64,000 nt of DNA. Source: Caldalkalibacillus salinus (GTDB taxonomy: Bacteria > Bacillota > Bacilli > Caldalkalibacillales > JCM-10596). The notes beneath the pieces are model-generated. The model worked only from the letters and a program-made list of their open reading frames with translations, was not told where the DNA came from and made no database searches. The position numbers and the translations under genes were made by a program. Location of the stretch: the NCBI RefSeq assembly GCF_016745835.1, contig NZ_JAERVL010000004.1:355876-419875 (forward strand), given 5' to 3'. Shown piece by piece: positions 36,577 to 45,213 of this stretch (its first letter is position 1; each line of letters starts with the position of its first letter).

Positions 36577-36971
36577 AGGTTTCTCCTCGCTTTCGAAAGG
36601 TTTTCAATACAGTCATCCCAAGATAAACATTCACAATCAATCGCGTTTTGTAAGATTAATTTCATTAGGTTGAGGTCTTCAATTAATTCTTCGATTTCAC
36701 ACATTTTTTTGCTTGCTAATGTACGCCACTGCACTGCACGTGAAGTATTTTGATTAAATCCTTCTATTAAGATTAATATTTCCTCTAAAGTTAACCCTAT
36801 ATTTTGAGTCAACTTGATAAATTCTATTCGCGGTATAACATCTTCTGTATACCTTCTTCGTCCATTCATTCTTTCCGGATTCGGTAAAAGTCCTTTTTGC
36901 TCGTAATAACGGATTGCAGAAGGCTTTAGCTTCACTTTTTCTGCTAATTGGCCTATCGTTAATACACTCAC
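36573..36971 (-). CDS. MerR-family metal-type regulator
   Basis: A 132-residue regulator: N-terminal winged helix ([29 protein letters not shown]), long dimerisation coiled coil, and a C-terminal CECLSWDDC that could bind a metal ion as in ZntR/CueR/MerR. GTG 36971 follows AAGGAGG. The divergent promoter at 36984 has the 19-base spacer and central palindrome typical of MerR targets. Confidence 0.9.
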   Translation of the reverse strand: MSVLTIGQLAEKVKLKPSAIRYYEQKGLLPNPERMNGRRRYTEDVIPRIEFIKLTQNIGLTLEEILILIEGFNQNTSRAVQWRTLASKKMCEIEELIEDLNLMKLILQNAIDCECLSWDDCIENLSKARRNL

Positions 36972-36983
36972 TTAAAATCCTCC

Positions 36984-37014
36984 TTGACTTAAAGTTAACT
37001 TTAAGAATTATAGT
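36984..37014 (+). promoter_or_regulatory. MerR-type promoter with 19-base spacer
   Basis: TTGACT and TATAGT are 19 bases apart, too far for normal activity. The 18-bp perfect palindrome CTTAAAGTTAACTTTAAG (36988-37005) lies between them. MerR proteins bind such dyads and twist the DNA to activate the promoter. Confidence 0.88.
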
Positions 37015-37048
37015 TATATTATAAACTATAAAAGGAGATGTTTGTTGT

Positions 37049-37357
37049 ATGAGTATGCCAATTGCGTGTCATTTTAACGCTTTATCTGTTGATCAACAAA
37101 AGAAATATAAGGATCTACGAAATCAGTTGAAAGCGATTGTCATTGAGACAAAAGAACTGCCAAATGGTTATAGCTTCACTTATCCAAATGAAGACATTGT
37201 ACTCGAGCATATAATGGATTTTGTTATACTTGAACGTATATGTTGCCCATTCTTAGAATTCAAACTGAATATAAATACTAAAGATGACGTTTTATTAACA
37301 TTGAGTGGTCATTCAGAAACAATCAAGTCATTTTTAAAGATAGAATTTGAATTGTAA
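37049..37357 (+). CDS. small Cys-Cys protein in MerR-regulated unit
   Basis: A 102-residue soluble protein containing LERICCPFLEF, with no signal peptide. Related proteins with an ERxCCPF motif occur beside MerR or ArsR regulators in metal resistance loci; the biochemical role is not known to me. ATG 37049 follows AAAGGAGATG. Controlled by the divergent MerR promoter. A role in binding or handling a thiol-reactive metal is inferred from the vicinal cysteines. Confidence 0.7.
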   Translation: MSMPIACHFNALSVDQQKKYKDLRNQLKAIVIETKELPNGYSFTYPNEDIVLEHIMDFVILERICCPFLEFKLNINTKDDVLLTLSGHSETIKSFLKIEFEL

Positions 37358-37366
37358 TCATAAAAA

Positions 37367-37394
37367 AGTTGTTCCAAGTTATAAAGGAACAACT
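37367..37394. repeat. target-site duplication, left copy (terminator palindrome)
   Basis: AGTTGTTCC-N10-GGAACAACT, 28 bases, identical to 38920-38947. It is the hairpin of a terminator; this copy keeps the A-tract on its left and has lost the T-tract. Confidence 0.9.
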
Positions 37395-38919
37395 CAGACT
37401 GTAGACAAAGTACCGAAAGGTACTTCAGGTCTACGGTCTTTTTTTGTAGAATGAAGTTAAGGACAAACGGTGAGGAGGTATAATGGATGTTATCCAAACG
37501 TGAGAACAATCTACGACATCAACTTCAAGTTGTCACTCTCGATGATTTAGTACCGATGGATCACTTAGTTCGTAAAATTGACCAAGCAATCGACTTTAGC
37601 TTTATCTATGATTTAGTTGAACAGTATTATTCACCAAACAATGGACGTCCTAGCATTGACCCTGTGGTCTTAATTAAAATTCCACTTCTTCAGTACATAT
37701 TTGGCATCCGTTCGATGCGCCAGACCATTAAAGAAATTGAAACGAATGTCGCTTACAGGTGGTTTCTAGGATATGAGTTAACTGAAAGAATTCCTCATTT
37801 CTCTACCTTCGGTAAAAATTATGTTCGGCGATTTCAAGACACGGATTTATTTGAAACCATTTTTTATCGCATTTTGAAAGAAGCCATTAATGAAGGATTT
37901 GTTGACCCAGAGGCCGTTTTTATTGATTCAACTCACGTTAAGGCCAACGCTAATAAAAAGAAGTTTATCAAAAAGAAAGTTCGCACAGAGACACGCCGTT
38001 ATCAAGAGCAATTGACAAATGAGGTCAACGAAGATCGGGCGAAACGTGGAAAAAAGCCTTTTACTCCCAAAACAACGACGAGTGAGAAGGAATTAAAAGA
38101 GAGTACAACCGACCCCGAAAGCGGATATTTTGTAAAAAATGAACGGGAAAGAATGTTTGCTTATTCATATCATACTGCTTGTGACCGAAATGGTTTTGTT
38201 TTGGGAGCTATAGTAAAAGCAAGTAATGTCCACGATAGCCAGGTCTTTACAGACCTATTTGAACAGATAAAGTCGAAGATCGGACAACCTCGTGCCGTAG
38301 CTCTAGACGCGGGTTATAAAACACCTTATATTAGCAAGGTTCTTTTAGATGAAGGCATTCGACCAGCCATGCCTTACACACGTCCTAAAACAAAAAAAGG
38401 TTTTTTTAGAGCACATGAATATGTCTATGATGAGTACAATGATTGTTACATATGTCCGGAAGGACAAATCTTGCCCTATTGTACAACCACTCGAGAAGGT
38501 TATCGACAATATAAATCTCAAGCCCACATTTGTCGGTCTTGTCCTATGCTTTTTAAGTGTACGGCTAGCCGTGATTGCACTAAACAAATTCACAGGCATG
38601 TATGGCAAGACTACTTAGATGAAGTTGAGCATTTAAGGCACACTGACAAGAACAAAGAGATTTACGCTATGCGTAAAGAAACCATTGAAAGGGTATTTGC
38701 AGACTTAAAAGAAAAGCATGGTTTGCGTTGGACTACCTTGAGGGGAAGGAAGAAAAACACAATGCAGGCGATGCTTGCTTTTGCTGCCATGAATCTTAAG
38801 AAACTGGCAAATTGGAAGTGGCGACCTTCGGTCCATCTATATTTTTTTATAAAATTAAACGAAAAACCTCTTCTAAACCATTTAGTCTGCTGGTTCAGAA
38901 GAGGTTTTTCTACAATCTG
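37395..38919 (+). mobile_element. IS1182-family insertion sequence, complete (1525 bp)
   Basis: The ends are CAGACTGTAGAC and, reading inward from the right, CAGATTGTAGAA, imperfect terminal inverted repeats. It is bordered by a 28-bp direct repeat of a palindromic terminator, the kind of target and long duplication reported for the IS1182 family. A terminator-like hairpin (GTAGAC ... GTCTAC, T7) near 37401-37446 may block incoming transcription. Another hairpin lies at the right end (38868-38907). The transposase frame is intact, so the element could be active. Confidence 0.9.
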
Positions 38920-38920
38920 A
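37487..38920 (+). CDS. IS1182-family transposase
   Basis: A 477-residue DDE transposase. The N-terminal DUF772-like domain holds DHLVRKIDQAIDFSFIYDLV and NGRPSIDPVVLIKI. The catalytic domain includes FIDSTHVKANANK, the VHDSQVFTDL and ALDAGYKTP segments, and the C-terminal ERVFADLKEKHGLRWTTLRG. A zinc-like cluster (CRSCPMLFKC) lies before it. ATG 37487 follows GAGGAGG by 8 bases. The stop TGA uses the last two bases of the element and the first base of the duplicated target; the coding end overlaps the terminal hairpin. Confidence 0.93.
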   Translation: MLSKRENNLRHQLQVVTLDDLVPMDHLVRKIDQAIDFSFIYDLVEQYYSPNNGRPSIDPVVLIKIPLLQYIFGIRSMRQTIKEIETNVAYRWFLGYELTERIPHFSTFGKNYVRRFQDTDLFETIFYRILKEAINEGFVDPEAVFIDSTHVKANANKKKFIKKKVRTETRRYQEQLTNEVNEDRAKRGKKPFTPKTTTSEKELKESTTDPESGYFVKNERERMFAYSYHTACDRNGFVLGAIVKASNVHDSQVFTDLFEQIKSKIGQPRAVALDAGYKTPYISKVLLDEGIRPAMPYTRPKTKKGFFRAHEYVYDEYNDCYICPEGQILPYCTTTREGYRQYKSQAHICRSCPMLFKCTASRDCTKQIHRHVWQDYLDEVEHLRHTDKNKEIYAMRKETIERVFADLKEKHGLRWTTLRGRKKNTMQAMLAFAAMNLKKLANWKWRPSVHLYFFIKLNEKPLLNHLVCWFRRGFSTI

Positions 38921-38947
38921 GTTGTTCCAAGTTATAAAGGAACAACT
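38920..38947. repeat. target-site duplication, right copy
   Basis: Identical 28-base palindrome to 37367-37394. This copy is followed by TTTTTTT and works as a terminator on the plus strand. Confidence 0.9.
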
Positions 38948-39063
38948 TTTTTTCTAAAGAGATACTGTATTCTCTATTTTTTTATCATTTCGGAGCATCT
39001 TCTTCTCTGCGTCGTTATATGAATTATTGACTATATATCATTTTTTATATGGCCCTTATCATA

Positions 39064-39498
39064 CTAACCGTTATGGGTATTCCCTTCCTTTATTCTCCTA
39101 TTGGTGTTGGTATAAATGTAAAGAAAGGCACTTAGTCCAAACAAGATACCACCTAATAAGAAATAAGGTTCAATAATAATAAATAGTAATGGGGTTGGTT
39201 CTGCCTGTAGCATGCTTTGTGTAATCCCTACACCACCACGCAAACCTAGTACGACACACGCTATCCATGCTGAAGTGAGTAAAAACCAATTTGGGATATC
39301 TTCTCCCCATGCTTGAACAAGTGCAAGAGCAATAAAAGCAGCAAGAAAACATAGCACAATGGCAGCTAGATTAATCATAAATAACACTTCACTCATCGTT
39401 CTTCCTTCAAATCCTATAGTACCTCCTACAGCCCAGTAAATATGAATAAACCCGAATAGAATTGACCATGCAAACGCTGCATAGCTAGTAAAAATCAA
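39064..39498 (-). CDS. DUF3995 membrane protein
   Basis: A 144-residue four-helix membrane protein of the DUF3995 family (WSILFGFIHIYWAVGG, GLRGGVGITQSML). Function unknown. The listed start is a TTG at 39498 with no obvious ribosome site. The same frame reads open for 29 more codons up to an ATA at 39585-39583, encoding NITNNRGKGSFSIRKSKDNR and more, preceded by AAAGGGAAAGG. The natural start may have been ATG mutated to ATA. Confidence 0.75.
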   Translation of the reverse strand: MIFTSYAAFAWSILFGFIHIYWAVGGTIGFEGRTMSEVLFMINLAAIVLCFLAAFIALALVQAWGEDIPNWFLLTSAWIACVVLGLRGGVGITQSMLQAEPTPLLFIIIEPYFLLGGILFGLSAFLYIYTNTNRRIKEGNTHNG

Positions 39499-39686
39499 CC
39501 ATTGCTTTGATGTGCTAAGAGGACGATTATCTTTAGACTTTCTAATTGAAAATGACCCCTTTCCTCTATTATTTGTAATGTTTATCCTTTCCCTTTCAAC
39601 TCCTTACAACATCAATAATATTAGCATGTGTGAGCTAATGATGTTTCTCATGGATTGCTCAATACACGACCCGTACCAATCTATCT

Positions 39687-40700
39687 TTAAGAGGACACGT
39701 GCTGCTCACGCTCCTTATCGCCGCCAACCCTAACGCTTCCTCTAGAGGGGGTGATTTTTGGTTTTACTTTCTTCGTCAAGAAACTATGAAGGAGCATACC
39801 GAGCACGATAATCAAAAGTCCCCCGATCGCCAAGCCATGGGGTAATGGAGATGATAGCAGGAGAACCTCCCCAATAATCACGAAGACGACCTGCGTTGAC
39901 TGTGTCGCTTCGACAGCAGCTAATTTACCTTGGTGATCTCTCACTCTGTCTGTGGCGATAAAAAACAATGTCGTCGCAATCACACCTGAACATATGGCCA
40001 CGATAAAAGATTGCAGGACTTGGTCCGCAGAAGGCGCCCCTACAGTGCGCCAACCCCAAGCTCCTATGATGAGCCAAAAGGGAAGGCTGGCAATGGTCAT
40101 GCCCAATACTCTTTGGAACGTATCTAACCTCCCAGCACACAAGGCCATCATCTTACGATTACCTAGAGGGTAAGCGAAAGCAGCAATCGCAACGGGGAGT
40201 ATACCGGCCATGATCATATACACCGTTAAATCTTGTGCGTGTTGCCACTGGATAAGCATGACGCCACACAGGATCAGGAGCGAAACTAACAAAGCACTGA
40301 CTGGAATCTGATGTCTGACCTTAATCGGACCGTTATCAGATTGGACCGTTTCGAAAAACAAAGGGCCTAACAAAATACCAGCTACGATGGTCATCGGCCA
40401 TGTCCCGGCGACTAACCATCCTGGTCCATAAGCGGCGGCATAGGTGATTGGCGCGTAAAATAAAACAAAACCGACGAAACTCCATAGTAGCCATTGTAAG
40501 GGTTGGGTGCGCATTTCAGCGAAGACTTGTTTAAGATTCCGTCGGCACAGTACAATAAGAAATAGAAAAGGGAGCATGAAGAGATATCTTAAAGATGAGC
40601 TCCACAACCAGCTGCCTCCAGAAAGCTCCATTGACCGATTAAGGATGAATGTCACAGCAAAGAACATAGAAGCGAGTATACCGATAAATATGTCTTTCAT
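39687..40700 (-). CDS. DMT-superfamily multidrug-efflux-type transporter
   Basis: About 337 residues with ten membrane helices, of the 'multidrug resistance efflux transporter' branch of the DMT superfamily (FFAVTFILNRSMELSGGSWLWSSSLRY). A basic tail follows. ATG 40700 (MKDIF) is 11 bases after GAAAGGTGG; an in-frame GTG five codons upstream sits within that site. Divergent from an XRE-cupin regulator that probably controls it. Confidence 0.85.
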   Translation of the reverse strand: MKDIFIGILASMFFAVTFILNRSMELSGGSWLWSSSLRYLFMLPFLFLIVLCRRNLKQVFAEMRTQPLQWLLWSFVGFVLFYAPITYAAAYGPGWLVAGTWPMTIVAGILLGPLFFETVQSDNGPIKVRHQIPVSALLVSLLILCGVMLIQWQHAQDLTVYMIMAGILPVAIAAFAYPLGNRKMMALCAGRLDTFQRVLGMTIASLPFWLIIGAWGWRTVGAPSADQVLQSFIVAICSGVIATTLFFIATDRVRDHQGKLAAVEATQSTQVVFVIIGEVLLLSSPLPHGLAIGGLLIIVLGMLLHSFLTKKVKPKITPSRGSVRVGGDKEREQHVSS

Positions 40701-40766
40701 TGAAATCACAACCACCTTTCAATATAGCCGAATAATCTGACAATATAGCTGTGCAAGATCTCAAAA

Positions 40767-40834
40767 TCTAATATTTAAATTTAAGACCATTCCTTAAAGG
40801 ATATTAGACTTCAAGTAAAATATACTATATTTTA
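40767..40834. promoter_or_regulatory. divergent control region with two dyads
   Basis: TAAAATATA-c-TATATTTTA (40816-40834) is a perfect 9-bp dyad. TCTAATAT (40767-40774) and ATATTAGA (40801-40808) form another with a 26-base gap. They lie between the efflux gene and the XRE-cupin gene and are candidate operators. Confidence 0.5.
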
Positions 40835-40894
40835 AGTTAAGAAAACTATACCACTTGGTAACAGAAGTGTACAGTCATTTTAGGGGGGCTTTTC

Positions 40895-41476
40895 ATGGAT
40901 CGCACACAGAATAACAACGACGCCGCTAAGTTAGCGAAACAAGTAGGAGAAACACTGAGAGGGATGAGACGGGAAAGAGGTTTAAGCCTACAAGAATTAG
41001 CAGATATAACAGATGTCAGTAAGTTAACATTAGGTAATATAGAAAGAGGTGAAGCCAATCCGTCCCTCAGTGTCATATGGAAGATAGCTAATGGGCTCAA
41101 GATGCCAATATCAGCCTTAATGAATGAGAAACAAGACATCATCCTTGCACGGAAAAACAGCGGAAACAAAGTGATCAGTGCCAATGAAGCATGCACGTTA
41201 GAGCCGATGTTTGATACGACACACTACGGTTCCGTGGAAATACACAGAGCGTTTCTCCAGCCACACAGTGAGTACGCACCAGGTGCGCACCAGGTAGGTG
41301 TCATTGAATATGTCACCGTCATGAAGGGAGAAGTACATATAAAAATACAGGATGAGTATTACCACCTGCACGAGTACGATTCAATGAAATTTAATGCTGA
41401 TCAACACCATGCGTATCTTAATCCAACCGATTCCGAGACGGTGTTGCACTTTGTCATGACTTATACAAAAGGGTAA
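40895..41476 (+). CDS. XRE-family regulator with cupin domain
   Basis: A 193-residue repressor: HTH (about 13-70: LRGMRRERGLSLQELADITDVSKLTLGNIERGEANPS) and a C-terminal cupin sensor (about 110-185: SEYAPGAHQVGVIEYVTVMKGEVHIKIQDEYYHLHEYDSMKFNADQHHAYLN). ATG follows AGGGGGG. Probably regulates the divergent efflux gene and perhaps the downstream MFS gene. Confidence 0.9.
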   Translation: MDRTQNNNDAAKLAKQVGETLRGMRRERGLSLQELADITDVSKLTLGNIERGEANPSLSVIWKIANGLKMPISALMNEKQDIILARKNSGNKVISANEACTLEPMFDTTHYGSVEIHRAFLQPHSEYAPGAHQVGVIEYVTVMKGEVHIKIQDEYYHLHEYDSMKFNADQHHAYLNPTDSETVLHFVMTYTKG

Positions 41477-41514
41477 GTAGGAATCGATAGTCATGTCATG
41501 ATTTATACAAAAGG
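41452..41514 (+). repeat. short direct duplication at the end of the XRE-cupin gene
   Basis: TGTCATGAYTTATACAAAAGG occurs at 41452-41472 and 41494-41514 with one difference. The second copy lies after the stop codon and looks like a tandem duplication of the gene end. Confidence 0.75.
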
Positions 41515-41756
41515 TGAGCAAATGATCAGAGAATCATTGCACCTTGATGGTGAGTCCTGCGAAGCAACATTTGAGCGAAGCTCGAGTCGGAGAAGGGGGG
41601 CATCATCAAACAATAATGAACGTTGAAACCATATGAGATAGAGTGGATGAGTAGAATAGGCATATGAGTCGTAAACGATCACGTTATGGGTTAAAATAAA
41701 ACACCTGAGATTATACACGTCGATTAAACCGTTTACTAGAAAGTTGGATGTTATGA

Positions 41757-42935
41757 ATGAATAAGAGATGGATTGTTTATCTCGTGTCGTTTGCCGCTTT
41801 TTTTGGTCCATTTTCACAGACCATATACACACCGCTGTTGCCACAAATTGAGCAAGAGCTCCATACCACTACTTTTATGATTAATTTGACCATATCTATC
41901 TTTACCCTTGTTTTGGCTCTAATGCAAATGGTTTACGGCCCACTAACAGATACACGTGGAAGACGAAAGGTGATGTTATGGGGCGTCCTGATCTACATCG
42001 CAGCTTCTACAGGTGCGGCCTTGTCTTCATCTATTAGTTTGCTGATATTCTTCCGAGGCTTGCAAGCGGGAGGCATAGCTGTGGGTTCAGTTGTGGCGGT
42101 CAGTGTGATTGGTGATTTATATGATGGCAAGCTTCGAGGGCGTGCTATGGGTACCTTTCAAATGCTCGTTGCTTTGGGACCTGTGGTTGGTCCGGTCATC
42201 GGAGGATTCGTAGGAGAACATTTCGGCTTTAATAGTGTGTTTTGGGTATTAACAGTCGCTGCATTATTACTATTGTTTGCTTCTTATTCCTTTCTACCGG
42301 AAACGAAGCCGGAGTCTGGCCATAGAACGCCATTTTGCTTACGGCAGTTTTCTGATGTCTTGGCGAACCGGACAGGATCTTCGGTGATTCTATTAGGTTT
42401 AGTTCAATATTTTACATTTTATCATTTCTTGGTCTTTCTGCCTGGGCTCCTATCCGATTTATACGGCTTAACAGCGGGCCAAAACGGGATGGTCTTTCTC
42501 CCCATGTCACTATTTGTGGTCGTTGGTAGTTTCGTGGGTGGACGATTACAGGAACACTTTAGAAGTCATAAACTATTAGTCACCACAACGTCTCTAAATG
42601 TGCTAGCCACTCTCCTTTTTGTCATTGTTGCTCCAATTTCTTTACCTATCCTTATCGGAACGATCTCATTATTTGGCCTATGTCTCGGGCTTTCCTTACC
42701 CGTTCAAACGACGCTGTTGGCTGATGAGTTTCATCAAAATCGCGCAACCGCAACAGGTGTGTATAACTTTTTCCGCTACTTAGGTATGGCGGCAGGACCT
42801 ATGATAGGTGGTATATTCCATCGGTTCGGCCATCGCATGGAATTTAGTTTCGCAGCCTTCCTCTTTGCTTGTATTGTTGGTTTCGCAGCGGTTCAGTTTT
42901 CCCGTTTACGTAAGGAGTCACAGATTACGGTATAA
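41757..42935 (+). CDS. MFS transporter
   Basis: A 392-residue, 12-helix major facilitator. The loop 2-3 motif is GPLTDTRGRRKVML and motif C is GPVVGPVIGGFVGE in helix 5, the antiporter signature. It probably exports a drug or metabolite. ATG 41757 has only a weak site (AGAAAGTTGG). Confidence 0.88.
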   Translation: MNKRWIVYLVSFAAFFGPFSQTIYTPLLPQIEQELHTTTFMINLTISIFTLVLALMQMVYGPLTDTRGRRKVMLWGVLIYIAASTGAALSSSISLLIFFRGLQAGGIAVGSVVAVSVIGDLYDGKLRGRAMGTFQMLVALGPVVGPVIGGFVGEHFGFNSVFWVLTVAALLLLFASYSFLPETKPESGHRTPFCLRQFSDVLANRTGSSVILLGLVQYFTFYHFLVFLPGLLSDLYGLTAGQNGMVFLPMSLFVVVGSFVGGRLQEHFRSHKLLVTTTSLNVLATLLFVIVAPISLPILIGTISLFGLCLGLSLPVQTTLLADEFHQNRATATGVYNFFRYLGMAAGPMIGGIFHRFGHRMEFSFAAFLFACIVGFAAVQFSRLRKESQITV

Positions 42936-43042
42936 AACGAATATCAATAAAACCTCAAACTGTTCAGTTGTATTGACATTTGGGAGGAAAAGAGAATGAG
43001 AATTTAGAAGCTTTTTTGGACAAGCCTTTTGTTGATGGAAAA

Positions 43043-43073
43043 AAGGAACCCTCTCACTCTGAGAAGGTTCCTT
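43043..43073. terminator. bidirectional terminator
   Basis: AAGGAACC and GGTTCCTT flank an inner stem-loop. It lies between the MFS gene and the converging small gene. Confidence 0.75.
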
Positions 43074-43111
43074 CGTCCAGACGATAGTAATGATGCCACA
43101 ACCATGACACG

Positions 43112-43393
43112 TTACAAAAAAATATATTCGTCATCCGGTCGAGCTAAATCTTCTATACGTTTCTGACAGGCCTCTAGCTGACTTAATGTACCAAGTTCTG
43201 TCACATCCACTTTGTCTTCGTTAGTTTCCAACGAACGCTTAAAGTCTTCAATATCGACATGCTCAATGACAAATTGTATAACGTCGGACGTTGTAGAGTC
43301 TGTGTCTAAGTACGCTAAAACTTCCTGCTTGAGTTCCTCGACTTTCTGGAGTTGTTCAGAGTTTAACCGTGTTCTTACTTTTTTCCTTGGCAT
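43112..43393 (-). CDS. small charged protein, 93 residues
   Basis: A soluble, acidic-tailed protein (MPRKKVRTRLNSEQLQKVEELKQ, then a helical stretch and ARPDDEYIFL). It is not recognised. Its basic N-terminus and helices could bind DNA or a partner. ATG 43393 follows GAGGTGATCA; a GTG directly before it is also in frame. Confidence 0.6.
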   Translation of the reverse strand: MPRKKVRTRLNSEQLQKVEELKQEVLAYLDTDSTTSDVIQFVIEHVDIEDFKRSLETNEDKVDVTELGTLSQLEACQKRIEDLARPDDEYIFL

Positions 43394-43425
43394 CACTGAT
43401 CACCTCACGGCTATTCTATCAATCT

Positions 43426-43581
43426 ATGAATGTCAAAATCCCTCAAAGCATAGACGTCTATCTAACACTTTTTACGACGAAAGATGGCATTATTTGGGGG
43501 GGTGAAGCTAAACCACGCTTTGATACACACACTCGACAACAATGGTTTATATCTGAAAAAATTTCAGTTTTAGGAGGCTAA
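43426..43581 (+). CDS. possible 51-residue protein
   Basis: Frame beginning MNVKIPQSID and ending EKISVLGG. It has protein-like composition and its stop overlaps the ribosome site of the next gene, suggesting coupling. No ribosome site is visible before the ATG, so it is doubtful. Confidence 0.3.
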   Translation: MNVKIPQSIDVYLTLFTTKDGIIWGGEAKPRFDTHTRQQWFISEKISVLGG

Positions 43582-43585
43582 CATA

Positions 43586-44614
43586 TTGGAACCGAATATT
43601 AAGGTTATCGCTAAAAGGTTCAGAACCTTTGCCACAGAGGAATGCAGAGGGTCTAGTGAATTATACGCTCATCTATCATTAAGGGTCTCCGAAACCGATG
43701 ATATCCTAACCTTAGCCACATATACAAGGGAAGGGCAACCCATACCTAACCTCCTTTTTGGTGCAGTACACTACCTCCTGTTAAAAGGGTATGATCACCC
43801 ACTCCAAGACTTTTACCCAAGTCTAATAGACCAACCGAGAGATGTCGAAGCAGCGTTTCCCTATTTTAAGGACTTTTGTCAACAGTTCGCGGGGGATATC
43901 ATCCCAATTTTAAAAAACAGGTGCGTTCAAACCAATGAGGTGAGCAGGTGTGCTTATCTTTATCCCGTTTTTAGTCACCTATACGATCAAGTGAAGAAAC
44001 CCCTAGCGCTTATTGAAATCGGCACGAGTGCAGGTTTACAGCTACTGTGGGATCAGTACCGTTACTCATATGGTACTCATGATGTCTACGGTCATAAACA
44101 GTCTAACGTGCATATCGAGTCCCGGATACATGGGGATAACAAGCCTAAACTCCCACACCACATGCCAACTGTGGCCTCTAGAGTCGGCGTTGATCTTAAC
44201 ATACTAGATTTAGAAACAGAGGAAGATGCCCTTTGGCTTAAGGCGCTTATTTGGCCTGAACATCAGTATAGGAGAGCATTAATAGAGAAAGCGGCTAGCT
44301 GTGTCAAGGCCCATCCGTTAACCCTCGTTGAGGGAGATGGTGTCGCCCTGCTTCCAAACCTCGTCAAACAAATACCGAAAGAGCATTGCATATGTGTGTT
44401 CCACACTCACGTCGCCAACCAAATGTCTCAGGCAGTAAAAGAAAGACTTCTTGAGCATGTTAGACAGATAGGTGAAAAAAGGGACATCGGCCATCTATAC
44501 AATAACATTCAAGACCGTGACCTTCACTTAGACTATTATGTAAACGGAGAAGCATTCACCAAAGTAGTAGGCCGAACAGACGGACACGGAAGATGGTTTA
44601 CCTGGGGCATATAG
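43586..44614 (+). CDS. DUF2332 family protein
   Basis: A 342-residue cytosolic protein of DUF2332. Typical segments are PNLLFGAVHYLLL, IEIGTSAGLQLLWDQY, the WPE-containing LIWPEHQYRRALIEKA and LVEGDGVALLP. The GTSAGL loop and the order of parts suggest a Rossmann-like methyltransferase fold; no substrate is known. TTG 43586 follows AGGAGG by 8 bases. It ends in its own terminator and so is probably not part of the TOMM operon downstream. Confidence 0.85.
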   Translation: MEPNIKVIAKRFRTFATEECRGSSELYAHLSLRVSETDDILTLATYTREGQPIPNLLFGAVHYLLLKGYDHPLQDFYPSLIDQPRDVEAAFPYFKDFCQQFAGDIIPILKNRCVQTNEVSRCAYLYPVFSHLYDQVKKPLALIEIGTSAGLQLLWDQYRYSYGTHDVYGHKQSNVHIESRIHGDNKPKLPHHMPTVASRVGVDLNILDLETEEDALWLKALIWPEHQYRRALIEKAASCVKAHPLTLVEGDGVALLPNLVKQIPKEHCICVFHTHVANQMSQAVKERLLEHVRQIGEKRDIGHLYNNIQDRDLHLDYYVNGEAFTKVVGRTDGHGRWFTWGI

Positions 44615-44633
44615 ATAGCTTTACCTATTGATA

Positions 44634-44667
44634 AGAGGCTGAGCTTAAGCATCCAGCCTCTTTTATT
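44634..44667 (+). terminator. terminator after DUF2332 gene
   Basis: AGAGGCTG and CAGCCTCT form an 8-bp stem with a 12-base loop and TTTTATT tail. Confidence 0.8.
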
Positions 44668-44910
44668 GATCTTTCCTTCCCGTTTCGACCATTCCGTGCT
44701 CTTCTTACAAAGAATGTAATAGCGCTGAAGCTTGTCCTGCCCGGTTACCAAGATTTGAAAATGGGCTTTTATATTGGTCACAATGCCTATTCCGAATTCA
44801 TAACTTGTGGTAAGAGAATTCAACAATACTGTGAATTCCTGTTAATGGTTAAGAACCTATTTTACCTCGGTGCTAGTCTACTTACTAATAATAAGGAGGA
44901 GGAAAGGGAC

Positions 44911-45177
44911 ATGGATGAATTTCAAAATGAGTTGCAGGGCTTAAATGTTGGCAATTTTCAGTCTGACCAAGCGGTGCCCTGGACTCAAAATCCGTACACA
45001 CCTGAAGATACGAGACAGATTGGGGTAGGATTTGGATTTGGTCGTTGCTTCGGCTTCTTCTGTTTCAACTGCTTCCGCTGCCATAACTGTTTCCGCTGTC
45101 ACAACTGCTTCCGTTGTCACAACTGTTTCCGCTGTCATAACTGCTATAGATGCGGTGGTGGCGGGTACGGTAGCTAA
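44911..45177 (+). CDS. TOMM precursor peptide, heterocycloanthracin/sonorensin type
   Basis: An 88-residue ribosomal peptide precursor. The leader (about 1-44, MDEFQNELQGLNVGNF...) precedes a core of twelve cysteines, most spaced by exactly two residues in CFRCHN repeats, ending in GGGGYGS. Such Cys-rich C-terminal repeats are converted to thiazoles by a cyclodehydratase and dehydrogenase. The ATG at 44911 follows AAGGAGGAGGAAAGG; a longer frame from 44755 is only an upstream extension. A terminator follows, then the modification genes. Expected product: a poly-thiazole bacteriocin (inference from family). Confidence 0.93.
   Translation: MDEFQNELQGLNVGNFQSDQAVPWTQNPYTPEDTRQIGVGFGFGRCFGFFCFNCFRCHNCFRCHNCFRCHNCFRCHNCYRCGGGGYGS
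45070..45141 (+). repeat. 18-bp tandem repeats in the precursor core
   Basis: Four 18-bp units (each encoding Cys-Phe-Arg-Cys-His-Asn), 45070-45087, 45088-45105, 45106-45123 and 45124-45141, differ only at silent or third positions. Expansion or loss would change thiazole number. Confidence 0.85.
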
Positions 45178-45213
45178 ATTATAGGTATTACATCCCACCC
45201 CCAACTCAACAAT

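Noticed and set aside
44755..44910. N-terminal extension of the TOMM precursor
   Set aside because: The leader family starts at MDEFQNEL, and AAGGAGGAGG lies right before that ATG.
45070..45141. Possible CRISPR-like array
   Set aside because: The 18-bp units are directly adjacent with no spacers and encode the precursor core.
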